From Miscanthus floridulus (taxonomy: Eukaryota; Streptophyta; Magnoliopsida; Poales; Poaceae): a stretch of DNA of 64,000 nucleotides. Position numbers and translations under genes: made by a program. The DNA is taken from assembly GCF_019320115.1 (NCBI RefSeq), contig NC_089598.1, forward strand, positions 31,763,983-31,827,982. Reading direction: 5' to 3'. Shown here one piece after another: positions 1 through 11,111 of the stretch; position 1 is the stretch's first letter, and every line of letters starts with the position of its first letter. A model generated the notes under the pieces. It did no database searches and had not been told where the DNA came from. It worked only from the letters and a program-made list of their open reading frames with translations.

Positions 1-975
1 CGCACCCGTCGAGAAATTCACACGCTGCTAGAGAATGCGGCGGCGTAGCAGGTGGAAAGTTCGTTGTCTCGACGACGCGAACTCAACACCAGCCAGCGAA
101 TGCCCTCGGTGCGCCCCACCAAGGACGCATCCATTCACCAAACACCGCCAGGCGGCAGGCAGCCCTCCGCCATCCCGGTGCATCAACGTCTCGGCCACGA
201 CCATGATGTGCGTAGCACCATCGACGCCCGTAGGCGCGTCCACGGCGACGCAGGAGAGGCGGCCCGCCACGGCTACCATCCCCGCCGCGGCGGATGCTAC
301 GACAGTGGCGAGGACCGAAGCCCGAGCCCTAGCCTGCCAGGCCCTCAAGCCTTTGGCCAACACATCCTCAACGTTGTGTTCCCTCTAAGGTATCGACCGC
401 CTACCAACATCCCTAAATATTCTGGTGAAACAAATCCCGGGCTTTGGCTCGAAGACTATCGACTTGCATGTCAGGCCGGTGGTGCGAGTGATGATGATTT
501 CATTATTCGCAATCTCCCGCTGTTCTTGGCCGATTCGGCGTGAGCATGGCTGGAGCACCTACCGTCCAACGCCATTCAAAGTTGGGTGGATCTGACGGAG
601 ATCTTCGTGGGCAACTTCTAGGGCATGTACAAACGCCTCGGAAACCTGTGGGACCTCAAGAACTATCGCCAGAAGGACAATGAAACCCTCCGCGGGTACA
701 TCCGGCGCTTCTCTCGGTAGTGCAACGAGCTCCCTAATGTCGCTGACATCGACGTGATAGGAGCCTTCCTATCTAGGACAACCTGCGAATCCCTGGTCCA
801 CAAGCTAGGACACAGGGGCCCGTGGACTACCAAGGAACTCCTAGACATCGCCACCAGTCATGCCTCTGGAGAGGAGGCGGTCGGAGCCATCTTCGACCGC
901 TCCGACGGAAAGACGAGGCGGGACGAGGACACCGACGAAGGCGCCTCCAACCGTCCCGCCAAAAGGAAAAAATAA
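1..975 (+). pseudogene. Element A gag (partial, broken)
   Basis: This is the capsid region of a Tat gypsy element, read in frame 1. The recognisable core holds KYSGETNPGLWLEDYRLACQ (about 415-474), then a leucine-rich capsid helix region, RGYIRRFSR and CNELPN (about 700-735). It then reads a short basic stretch ending PAKRKK. The reading is interrupted by TGA at 541, TAG at 619 and TAG at 718. The frame is lost in an A-rich run near 960-975, after which the polyprotein continues in frame 2. The gag begins upstream of the window, so no start codon is assigned. The two TAG stops stand where the family has glutamine, and the TGA where it has arginine, as expected for C-to-T change at CAG and CGA. 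Confidence 0.85.
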
Positions 976-3900
976 GAAGCAACGGCGTGACAACTCACTC
1001 ATGGCCACTGCCGACCGCAAAGGTGGCTGGAAGCCCACGGAGGGCACTCTAAACCACTTCGAGAAAATGCTCAAGGGGCCATGCCCAAACCACGCCTTCC
1101 CGGCCAAGCATCTATACAAGGATTGCGGCCTCATGCACAAATACTTGTTTAGGGGCCTTAACAAAGGGGAGCCGGGGAAGGAACCTATTCCCGCCATAGA
1201 CAACGCAGAGGAGAAGGACGATGCCTTTCCAACGCCGACCGACACCCTCATGATCTTCGGAGGATCAATGGCCTACGACTCCAAGCGCCGCCAGAAGGTC
1301 ACGCACTGCGAGGTCTATACAGCCAGACCGGCCACGCCTGCTTTCCTCCGGTGGTCAGAATTTGCCATAACCTTCGACCAGACCGACCATCCAGATGTCG
1401 TCCCACACCCAAGAAGGTACCCGCTTGTTGTCGATCCGATCATTGGCCCAAAGCGGCTCATGAAAGTACTGATGGATGGAGGCAGTGGCCTCAACATCAG
1501 GTATGCCAAGACGCTCGACGAGATGGGCGTCGACCAAACCAACCTCCGCCTCGCCCGAGTGCCTTTTCATGGCATCGTGCCTGGTAGGCAGGCCGTGCCA
1601 CTGGGGCAGATCGATCTGCCCGTCACTTTCAGGGATCAGTCCAATTATCGGACTAAGACCCTCACCTTCGACGTAGTGGGGTTCCCAGGAACTTTCCACG
1701 CCATCCTGGGAGGACCATGCTACGCAAAGTTCATGGTTGTCCCCAACTATACATACCTCAAGCTGAAGATGCCGGGCCCTCGCGGGGTCATCACCATCGG
1801 CACCTCCTTCTATCGTGCTTACGAGTGCAAAGTCGAATGCTGCGGCCATGCCACAACAGTCGTCGCCTCTGAAGAGCTCACCACCCTCAGGGAGGAGGTT
1901 GCCGAAAAAATGCCCGACACCGAGAAAACAACCGGGTCATTCAAACCAGTAGAGGGCGCCAAGGAGGTCCTCATGGACCCCAGCATCTTCAAGGCTAAGA
2001 GGGTACGCATCGGTACCGTGCTCTCCTCCGAATAGGAAAGCGTGCTCATCGACTTCCTCCGTGATAACAAAGACATCTTTGTGTGGAAACCCTCGGATAT
2101 GCCAGGCATCCCGAGGGAAGTCACCGAGCATACCTTAAAAATCCACCCAGGCTCCAAGCCGGTGAAGCAACACCTATGCCGCTTTGATGAGGAAAAGCGC
2201 AGGGCCATCGGTGAAGAGATAGCAAAACTGTTGGCTGCTGGGTTCATTAAAGAAGTATACCACCCAGAGTGGCTAGCAAATCCCGTTCTTGTACAAAAGA
2301 AAAGCGAGAAATGGAGGATGTGTGTCAACTACACGGGCCTCAACAAGGCGTGCCCAAAGGACCCGTTTCTTCTGCCACGCATTGACCAAATAGTTGATTC
2401 CACCTCAGGGTGCGAAACCCTCTGCTTCCTTGACGCAAACTCCGGCTACCACCAGATTGCAATGAAAGAGTCCGACTAGCTCGCGACATCTTTTATCACC
2501 CCCTTTGGATCATTCTGCTATGTTTCAATACCGTTCGGACTAAAGAATGCTAGGGTAACTTACCAGCGTTGCATGCTCAATTGCTTCGGTGACCTCATCG
2601 GGTGGACCGTTGAGGCCTACGTCGACGACATCGTAGTCAAATCCGAGCGAGCTGACCGCCTTGTCACCGACCTTGAACAAACCTTTGCGAAACTCAGGGC
2701 TAACGACATCAAACTCAATCCCGAAAAATGTGTTTTCGGGGCCCCGAGGGGCATGCTGCTCGGCTTCATTGTCTCCGAGCACGACATCGAAGCCAACCTG
2801 AAGAAGATATCAGCCATCGCAAAGATAGGCCCAATCCAAAACATAAAGGGGGTTTAGCAGATCATAGGGTGCCTTGCCATCCTTAGCCAATTCATTTCAC
2901 GCCTTAGCGAACGAGGACTCCCCCTTTATCGACTCCTGAAGAAATCTGACCACTTCGAGTGGACAGCCAAGGCTCAGGAGGCGCTTGACATGGTTAAGCA
3001 ATTTCTAACTAAACCTCCGATCCTAGTTCCTCCATGCAATGGACAATCCCTCCTACTATATATATCGGCCACCATGCAAGTGGTCAGCTCTGCCTTAGTG
3101 GTAGAGCGAGAGGAAGAGGGGCATGCCTTCAAGGTACAGCACCCTTTGTATTTTATCAGCGAGGTGCTATCCGACTCCAAAACCCGTTACTCCCAAATCC
3201 AGAAACTCCTCTACACCATCCTCATCACCAAGAGAAAGCTACGCCACTACTTTGAGTCACACCCTATAACAGTCGTGACATCTTTCCCCCTTGGCAAGGT
3301 CGTCCATAGCCAGGATGCTACAGGAAGAACCACAAAGTGGGTGCTTGAGCTAATGGATCAAGGCATTACTTATGCCCCCTGAATAGCGATCAAATCCCAG
3401 GTGCTGGCTGACTTCATCGTAGAGTGGACCGAGGTCCAGATGCCACCAGCAGTCGTCGATCAAGAGTACTGGACGATGTACTTCGACGGATCACTAATGA
3501 AGAAGGGCGTTGGCGTGGGACTAGTCTTTGTATCTCCCCTCGGGGTCCGCATGAGGTACATGGTTCGGCTCCATTTTCCCTCATCAAATAATATCACAGA
3601 ATACGAAGCGCTCATCAACGGCCTACGAATCGCCATCGAGCTAGGCATCCGACGTCTCGACGTCAGAGGCGACTCCTAGCTAGTCGTCAACCAGGTCATG
3701 AAGGAGTCGAGCTGCCATGATGCCAAGATGGAGGCATACTATCAAGAAGTCCAATGGCTGGAGGACAGATTCGATGGCCTTGAACTCAATCACATCCCAA
3801 GCCGCCTCAACGAAGTAGCCGACACACTCACAAAAGCAGCATCCGGCCGAGAGCCAGTCCCGGCAGGCGCCTTTGCCAACGATCAACACAAACCCTCGGT

Positions 3901-5275
3901 ACACTATGTGGGGTCGGAACAAGCCAATGATGGCCCATCTAGTCCAACCCCAGGGGCCGATCCACCAACTGCTCTGCCTGACCCCGAGGTTATGGAGTTT
4001 GAAGAGGACCCAGCAGTGGAGTCCGACCCTCCCGACAACTGGAGAATGCTTTACCTCGACTACCTCCTCCACAACATACTACCAGCGGACAAGACGGAAG
4101 CCCGATGGCTCACACGTCGCGCCAAGTCCTTCGTTCTTGTAGAGGGTGAACTCTACAAACAGAGTCACATCGGGATCCTGCAGCTCTGTATCCCTAGCGA
4201 ACAGGGAAAACTCCTGCTAGGTGATATCCACGGTGGGGCTTGCGGTCATCATGCCGCAGCAAGAACCTTGGTTGGGAATGCATTCCGACAAGGCTTCTAC
4301 TGGCCCACCGCAGTAGCCGATGCCGAGCAAATTGTGCGCACCTGCGAAGGATGTCAGTACTACGCTCAGCAGACTCACCTCCTAGCCCAGGCGCTCCAGA
4401 TGATCCCCATTACATGGCCCTTCGTGGTCTGGGGGCTCAACCTAGTTGGGCCACTCAAAAAGGCGCCCAGAGGCTTCACCCACCTACTTGTCACGATAGA
4501 CAAGTTTACAAAATGGATTGAAGCTCAACCGATCTCCACGATCAAATCCGAGCAAGCTGTGCTATTCTTCCTCGACATCATCCATCGCTTTGGAGTACCA
4601 AACTCCATCATCACAGGCAACAACACGCAGTTCACCGGTAGGAAATTCATTCGATTCTGCGATAAACAACACATCCAGATCGATTGGACAGCCGTCGCAC
4701 ACCCCCAGACGAACGGGCAGGTCGAGCGCGCAAACGGCATGCTCCTTCAAGGCCTTAAACCTAGAATTTTCAACCAGTTGAACAAATTCGGCGCGCGCTG
4801 GCTCGCTGAGCTTCCGGCCGTGCTCTGGAGCCTAAGGACAACACCTAGCCGGGCCACCGGCTACACACCCTTCTTCATGGTCTACGGTTCCGAGGCTGTT
4901 CTCCCAACGGACCTTGACTATGGAGCACCAAGAATCAGAGCGTACGATGAACACGGGGCTGAGGCATCCCACCAAGACGCCATGGACCAGCTAGATGAAG
5001 CCCATGACATCGCCCTCCTCTGTTCAGCTAAGTACCAGCATGCGTTGCAATGGTACCACAGCCGATGGGTACGTGGTCGAGCCTTCAACGCCGGGGACCT
5101 CGTCCTTCGCCTTGTGTAGAGCAACAAGGACCGCCACAAACTCTCACCGCTCTAGGAGGGGCCCTACGTCATCGCGGAAGTACTTCGCCCAGGCGCCTAT
5201 AGGTTAAAAACCATCAACGGCGAGGTCTTCACCAACGCCTGGAACATTGAGCAGCTACGTCGTTTTTACCCTTAA
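976..5275 (+). pseudogene. Element A pol: protease, RT, RNase H, second RNase H, integrase (broken)
   Basis: Frame 2 continues the polyprotein to TAA at 5273-5275. Domains in order are aspartic protease (LMDGGSG, about 1468-1490), reverse transcriptase (VNYTGLNKACPKDPFLLPRI at about 2325-2385; catalytic YVDD near 2620), and the first RNase H. A second, archaeal-type RNase H follows (EYEALINGLRIAIELG, about 3601-3650), then integrase with an HH-CC zinc finger (about 4230-4365) and catalytic core (4495-4740). In-frame stops are TAG at 2033, 2477, 2855, 3677, 5117 and 5153, and TGA at 3380. The second integrase catalytic Asp is replaced by Gly (ITGNNTQF, about 4609-4632), so integrase would be inactive even without the stops. 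Confidence 0.92.
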
Positions 5276-7092
5276 ATAAACGCATACTCTTCCTTATCAG
5301 TTTTTGTCATTACAAAACCTCGATCCTTAGTGGCATCTGACCCCTGCAAATTGCGAGGGGTCAGACCTCACTCGGGGGCTGACATGAGAGATACAAGTAG
5401 TACGCTTACAAAAACTTCCTGTGTTATATTTGCAAATGTTCTCTAAGTTTTCCGATTCTTCTCGTAAAAAAGTCCTAAGGACTAAGATTTCGGGAACAAA
5501 TTCTGAGTATAACTGGTAGGACTATGGGAGACCCATGCCCCAGTGGCTGTGACCTTTTTGCTCACCAGCGCGATCAGAATTATTTCACCCGCACTCCTAG
5601 TTTCTTACGGCTTAAACCATGGGAAGGGTCGGAGGGCACAAAAACCCTTTTTTTTATAGAAAGAGGAAGCTAAAGGGCCGTTTGCCGTAACAAAAGATGA
5701 AATTTGTTCATTTTTTGCACAAATTCACCACTTACAAAGTGATTTCATCACAAAAAGGACTAATATACTTGTAAATTCAGAGGACTATTTACTCGGGGGC
5801 TTCCCCACAAAATTATTCAATTACAGTCTCTGCCTAGCTTTACTACAAGTACTGCTGCGGTCGCCGCGCCACGCTCTCCATCGGCAATGCCCGGGGCATG
5901 TGCACAGGCCAATTCGTCTACTGTGGCCACCGCGCCACGCTCTCCATCGATGACGTCCTGTCGCTCCACAGGATCCTCGAAGGCACCGTCATCTGCAATG
6001 CCAAGCACCACACCGCTGATGGTGGCGCCCCTCCACTGGGGACTACGCCATCGTCGTCAGCCGCAACCCCAACAGCGACGCCTTCGCTGGGGCGTCCAGG
6101 GACTACGCCATCGTCGTTAGCTGCAACCCTAACAACAGCGTCAGGGCAGGAAACACCTCCCGCCAAAGGAGGGACACAGCGAATGACGACAAAGTCGACG
6201 ACGTACGGCGCCCTCCAGCGCTCCTTCTCCTTCAGCAGTAGTGACTCCTTAGCAAGGGCGGCTCACACCATCTCATCTACGTTGGATGACCTCCGGCTCG
6301 ACATCACACTCTAGATTCATGAGCGGATTTGTGAGTTTTCTCTCTCTCTGGCATTACCCTTCCTCACTCAGGAACTGCCGCGACGCACGAACGCATTCGG
6401 CGGAAAGGAAGAAGGAGAGGTAGCGGCTCAGAGGTAGGATAAGAGGTGGGATGAGAACTCCCCTCCCCCTCCCTATTTAAAGAGGAGGTGCTGCAGCTAA
6501 GGAAAGGCGAAAGGTTGGACGAAAAACTCTCTCCCTTCCCTTGCTTAAATGCGAAATCAATGCTGATAGACACCTGAGGGGATGCGCCAGAACTGACGGG
6601 ACATGCCCCAGTCGATGAGGCACCCCCTAGTCAAACGGGATACTGCCTAGGTATGGCCTGCCATTGACCTGCTCCGGACGCGGCAATTAAGGCGCCCACA
6701 TGGGCAGACGACCCTTCGCCTCCCCATGTAGGACCACGGAACGATCCGATGATAGGACCTCTGTGAAGGGGAGCCCAACGGATCTCCTAGGTTGACCATG
6801 CGGCCTAGGAGAGATGACGAAAGAATGTCCAAAGAAAGATAAGCATCTCTACCTTCTTACTTTACGCGTTAAAATTCATTACCGAGCTTCCAACCCCGTC
6901 AAACGGCAGGGACACAAACATCACTCGGGGGCTGCCGAGGATGTCTACCAGTCTAGACATCCTCCTCACCCGACCGCTCCATACGCTTGAAACTAGGGGC
7001 GCGGAATACGGGCATAGAACTTTGAGTAAAACTGGACGAACTAGCAGACCCTACGCCCCGATAGCTATGGTGTTTCTGTTCACCAAAATAAT
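5276..7092 (+). other. Element A 3' noncoding region, first part
   Basis: This stretch lies between the pol stop codon and the copia insertion and has no convincing gene. It contains three copies of a purine-rich motif, CTCGGGGGCT, at 5371, 5792 and 6924. More copies follow in the other half of the element at 21227 and 24076. Short GC-rich ORFs near 5887-6314 do not resemble any family I know. Confidence 0.6.
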
Positions 7093-7097
7093 CATAC
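7093..7097. repeat. Target-site duplication CATAC, left copy
   Basis: The five bases CATAC directly precede the 5' LTR of copia element B, and the same five directly follow its 3' LTR at 20394-20398. This shows a single clean insertion into element A. Confidence 0.95.
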
Positions 7098-8643
7098 TAA
7101 AAGCATCTAGGCCCCTAATTGGGTTTCGGTGATTAATGACAATACAAGATTACTATGACAAACGTGTGTTTTGCAGATGCAATTAAGTTAGGTCATGGTA
7201 ATGGAGATCGATTGGGCAATCAAAGTTGTCATGCCCCTACGATGGAAATCGTTTCGGTTTTCAAAGGATGGACGACAAGGTTAAGGCTGACTAGTTCTAA
7301 GTGTCGATTGGAGTTGGAGTGACACTTAGAGTAGTTTAGGACTTTGTTTTTCCTTTGGTCGTACTATTAAGGGGGGTATGGATGGGTAGCTTGACCTAGT
7401 TGAGTCTAGTGAGTTAGGTGTGGTGCACACTTGTTAAAACTAGCTCTAGGTAGCTCCTATGAATGCCTAAGATCCTTTGGAGCAAACTTCATTCACATAT
7501 GTTCGAGAGTTGGAAGTGAATGGAGGGTCAAATGCTGACCGGACGCTGGCCGCAGGGTCCGATCAGTTCATTTGATCAGTAGTCTGCGTTCGGTGTGACC
7601 GGACGCTGAAGAGGTCAAGTGACTAGACGCTGAAAGGCAGCGTCCAGTCGACTCCAGTAAGGTTCCAAAGAAGGGAATCTACGACCGAACGTGTCCGGTC
7701 AGTACTAACCGAACCCTGAGGATTCAGCGTCCGGTCGAGTCCAGTAAGGTTCCAGTAAGGGTTTCATGTGACCAGACGCGTCCAGTCAGTGGTGACTGGA
7801 CCCTGCCAGCGTCCGGTCAACTCATTTTTACTGGTTCGCGGGTTGAACTGACCGGAGCGTCCGGTCAACACGACCGGAGCGTCCGGTCACCCCGCAGAAA
7901 CTCATAACAGTTCATTTTTAGGCTGCCTTATAAATAGAAGCTCCACTCGTGTGTGGAGTTACTTTTGCTCATTCCAATAGCTGAGAAACACGTTTGTGAG
8001 TGCCAAGAAGAGCAAGGTCCTAGTGAGGTGATTGAGATTTGAGAATCCAAGAGAGTAGCCTCATTAGTGAATCAAGAGTAGCCAAGTGTGCATCCATCTT
8101 CTCATTAGGCTTTGCGTGGTCAAGTGAGAGTTCGTGCTTGTTACCCTTGGTGATCACCATCACCTAGATGGCTTGGTGGTGGTTGGGAGCTTGGTGATCA
8201 CCCGATGGAGCTTGTGGGTGACCCAACTCAAGTTATGAGCGGCTTTGGGTGATTCGCCGCAACGGAGTGTCGAAGAATCAACCCGTAGAGAGCACTTGAT
8301 CCTTGCGCGGATCAAGGGGGAGCTACACTCTTGCGCGGGTGCTCCAACGAGGACTAGTGGGGAGTGGCGACTCTCCGATACCTTGGCAAAACATCGCCGC
8401 GTCCCTCTCTTTCCTTACTTTGAGCATTTACTTTGAGCAATTCAATACTTGTCTTTACATTCCTAGAATTGCCATGCTAGAGTAAGTTTGGAACATAGGT
8501 TGCAAGTCATTTGTGCGTTAGTTTGATAGAAACACTTTTCTAGGCACAAGGGGTTAATTGGGCTATCCGTAGGATTTGATTATTGAAAGAAAATTTAGAA
8601 TTAGCCCAATTCACCCCCCCTCTTGGGCATCTTGATCCTTTCA
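7098..8643 (+). repeat. Element B 5' LTR
   Basis: The LTR is 1,546 bp. It ends CTTTCA at 8643, one base before the primer binding site. It matches the copy at 18824-20393 along its whole length, apart from base changes and a 24-bp stretch near 7545 that is missing here. Between about 7537 and 7890 the U3 part carries many copies of GACCGGACGCTG and its inverse CAGCGTCCGGTC. A TATA box lies at about 7927-7936. Confidence 0.95.
7927..7936 (+). promoter_or_regulatory. TATA box of element B 5' LTR
   Basis: The sequence CTTATAAATAGAAG lies after the inverted-motif cluster and is repeated at the same place in the 3' LTR (about 19677-19687). This is the expected position for the U3 promoter that starts the genomic RNA. 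Confidence 0.75.
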
Positions 8644-8645
8644 AT

Positions 8646-8657
8646 TGGTATCAGAGC
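8646..8657 (+). other. Element B primer binding site (tRNA-iMet)
   Basis: TGGTATCAGAGC starts two bases after the LTR end. It is the usual complement of the 3' end of initiator methionine tRNA used by plant copia elements to prime reverse transcription. Confidence 0.93.
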
Positions 8658-8696
8658 CTCGTGCTCACGTTTTTAACCTTAACCGCTTAGAGCAAG

Positions 8697-11096
8697 ATGT
8701 CTCACGGGGATGGACCTCCTCCTATCTTTGAGGGAGATGACTTTCCATATTGGAAAATTCGCATGGAGGCATACTTAGAAGCTCTAGACGTTCGTATTCT
8801 TAGAGCCGCCTCACAAGGCTTCCCAAAACCTCAAAATGCTACTAACCTACAAGGCGATGAGGTTAATTATGAAAAATGGAATGCAAAGGCTCACAACACC
8901 ATCTTTAGAGGCCTTTGCAAAGATGTGTTCAATCGTGTAAGGAACCACAAAGACACCCATGCACTATGGTCAGACGTTTGTGCACTCCATGAGGGAACCA
9001 AGAGTGAGCGTGAGGAATGCTATCATCTTGTGATTAAAAAGCTAAATTCATTTGAAATGCTTCCCAAAGAAAATGCTAATGAGATGTATTCTCGTTTAAA
9101 TATTCTTGTAGAGGAAGTCAATGGGCTTGGACTCACTCAAATGTCACCATCCGACATTGTGAAAAAGATCTTGAGTGTCCTCCCCATTGACAAATATGGG
9201 CACATTGTGACCGTGCTACATCAAGGTGATCTTTCCGCTGCTACACCGACACAAATCTTGGGAAAAATCAATGCTCATGAGATGTACATGCACATCACGC
9301 CACAAGATGGCTCATCCTCTACAAAGAAGAAAGAGAAGGACTTAGCATTCAAAGCTAGCCAAGATAAGGGCAAAGCAAGACTTGAGTATGAGAGCTCAAG
9401 TGATGAAGATGATGAAGAAAGCCTTGCTCTCATGGTGAAGAAGACTGCCAAGATGCTAAAGAAGCTAAACAAGAGTGACATCAAGTTTGACGGCAAGAAG
9501 AAGAAGTTCTTCACTAGCTCAAGAAGAAAGCCAATCTCTGAGATGGATTACTACAATTGTGGCGAACTTGGCCATCTAGCTCATCAATGCACAAAGCCCA
9601 AGAAAGACAAGTTCAAGAACAAGAACAAGGGCAAGAAAGATGACTCAAGCAATGAAGATGAAGATGAGAAGAAAAAGAACAAGCCATACAAGAAGAGAGA
9701 TGGCAAGAAGAGAGACTTCCACAAGAAGAAGAAGAGTGGAAAGGCCTACATTGTCGGTGATTGGCTCACGGACATTGATTCATCAAGTGGATCATCTGAT
9801 GATGATAGTGACAATGAAAAGGTGGCTGCCATTGCTATTGATCTTGCATCTTCACCGCCACCATCGCCATCATCCTCTACACACCTATGCCTTATGGCCA
9901 AGGGTGAATGCAAGGTAACTAAGAGTGATGATAGTAGTGATGATGAGCATGTTAGTGATGATGATAGCGATAGCGATGATGATGATTCACCTACATATGA
10001 TGATCTTGTCAAAATATTAAGGAAATACACTAAGATCATTAGAAAGAGTAGAGCTACCAATGAAAAGCTTGATGCTAAAAATGATTCACTCTTAGCTAAG
10101 TGTGATACATTGGAAAAGGCTAATGATGAGCTTAGAGAAACTAATGATGCTATATCATCCAAACTCAAGGAGCTCAAATCTTCCAAGAAAGAGCTTAAAG
10201 ATAAACATGATAAACTTGAGTGGGTGCACAACGAACTCATCACTAGCCACAACAAGCTAAAAGATGAATACACTACTCTTAAGATTAATCATGATACTCT
10301 TGTTATTGCTCAAGAATTTTTACCAAATGAGCCACATGATGATACTAACCATGTTGTTAAGATTGATATAGCTACTTCATGTGATGATTTAATTGATGAG
10401 AGCATTGAGCATGGATCTAGTAGCAAAGGCAAGCAAGTGGTTGAGTGCAATGACTATGATGAGTATGTCAAGCTCAAGAGTGATAATGAGAAGCTCATGA
10501 AAGATCCTGAAGAGATGAAAAGCCACAACACCATTGTGCTAGAAACTCTTGATCATGACAAAGAGTTGATCCTTGAGAATGAGAAGCTCAAAGAAGAAAA
10601 CAAGAAGCTCAAGGAAGAAAAGAAAGATGATGCTCTAAAAGAAGAAAATAAGAAGCTCAAGTTGGAGAAAGAGCATCTCAAGATTGGATTAAGCAAGTTT
10701 GCTAGAGGCAAGCATCTCCAAAGTGAGCTACTCATGAACACCGTCATGAAGAAGGATAGAAGTGGCATTGGATATGTGGCAAGTGTAGAGAAGAAGAAGG
10801 CTCAAGCTCAACAACAACAATCAAAGCCAAAGCCAAAGCCAAAGAGATGCTTTGAGTGTGGACAAGAAGGCCACTTTGCTCATGAATGTCAAACTCCACC
10901 ACCACAACCCTTGCCCAAGCATGCTAGACCCTTTGCTTTCAATGCTCACTACATGCTTAAAAAAGATTCTAGTGGAAAGATGAAAGTCATGTTCTTAGGA
11001 GCCCCCAACAAGAGTAGGCCTAAGAAGATTTGGGTGGCTAAGTCACTTGTTGAGAAGGTGAAGGGCCCTCAACAAGTTTGGATTCCTAAAGTTTGA
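8697..11096 (+). CDS. Element B gag polyprotein
   Basis: This is an open 799-codon ORF for the capsid/nucleocapsid protein that packages the genomic RNA. The N-terminal part (residues about 10-200) has the copia gag fold, with FPYWKIRMEAYLEA near the start. Two nucleocapsid zinc knuckles are visible. The first (about residues 284-299) has its first Cys changed to Tyr (YYNCGELGHLAHQC). The second (about residues 717-731, CFECGQEGHFAHEC) is intact. Between them lies a long acidic and then Lys/Glu/Leu-rich coiled-coil region (about 430-690). The ATG at 8697 follows the primer site by 40 bases and is the first in frame. Gln is mostly written CAA, unlike the third ORF of the same element. Confidence 0.93.
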   Translation: MSHGDGPPPIFEGDDFPYWKIRMEAYLEALDVRILRAASQGFPKPQNATNLQGDEVNYEKWNAKAHNTIFRGLCKDVFNRVRNHKDTHALWSDVCALHEGTKSEREECYHLVIKKLNSFEMLPKENANEMYSRLNILVEEVNGLGLTQMSPSDIVKKILSVLPIDKYGHIVTVLHQGDLSAATPTQILGKINAHEMYMHITPQDGSSSTKKKEKDLAFKASQDKGKARLEYESSSDEDDEESLALMVKKTAKMLKKLNKSDIKFDGKKKKFFTSSRRKPISEMDYYNCGELGHLAHQCTKPKKDKFKNKNKGKKDDSSNEDEDEKKKNKPYKKRDGKKRDFHKKKKSGKAYIVGDWLTDIDSSSGSSDDDSDNEKVAAIAIDLASSPPPSPSSSTHLCLMAKGECKVTKSDDSSDDEHVSDDDSDSDDDDSPTYDDLVKILRKYTKIIRKSRATNEKLDAKNDSLLAKCDTLEKANDELRETNDAISSKLKELKSSKKELKDKHDKLEWVHNELITSHNKLKDEYTTLKINHDTLVIAQEFLPNEPHDDTNHVVKIDIATSCDDLIDESIEHGSSSKGKQVVECNDYDEYVKLKSDNEKLMKDPEEMKSHNTIVLETLDHDKELILENEKLKEENKKLKEEKKDDALKEENKKLKLEKEHLKIGLSKFARGKHLQSELLMNTVMKKDRSGIGYVASVEKKKAQAQQQQSKPKPKPKRCFECGQEGHFAHECQTPPPQPLPKHARPFAFNAHYMLKKDSSGKMKVMFLGAPNKSRPKKIWVAKSLVEKVKGPQQVWIPKV

Positions 11097-11111
11097 ATCT
11101 CATGTGTGTAG

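Larger units (their letters stand above)
1..7097 (+). mobile_element. Element A, Tat-lineage Ty3/gypsy retrotransposon, left segment
   Basis: This is the left part of a gypsy element that continues at 20394 after the inserted copia element B. It enters the window inside gag and runs through protease, reverse transcriptase, RNase H, a second RNase H-like domain, integrase and part of the 3' untranslated region. The extra RNase H domain (about 3475-3720) and the antisense gene downstream (21721-23402) are typical of the Tat lineage. The 5' LTR and primer binding site lie outside the window. The coding region is broken by many stops and at least one frameshift, so the copy is dead. The nesting is certain because CATAC flanks the copia insertion on both sides. 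Confidence 0.9.

Noticed and set aside
5887..6314. ORFs of 60-140 codons in element A 3' region
   Set aside because: GC-rich noncoding sequence with Ser/Thr/Pro composition and no conserved motif, so most likely chance.
7537..7890. Regularly repeated short motif, CRISPR-like at first sight
   Set aside because: Spacing is irregular, units are paired inverted motifs inside an LTR, and this is a plant genome. It is an LTR repeat cluster.
8646..8657. Possible tRNA gene near the LTR
   Set aside because: Only a 12-base match to a tRNA 3' end is present, which is a primer binding site. No cloverleaf is seen in the window.
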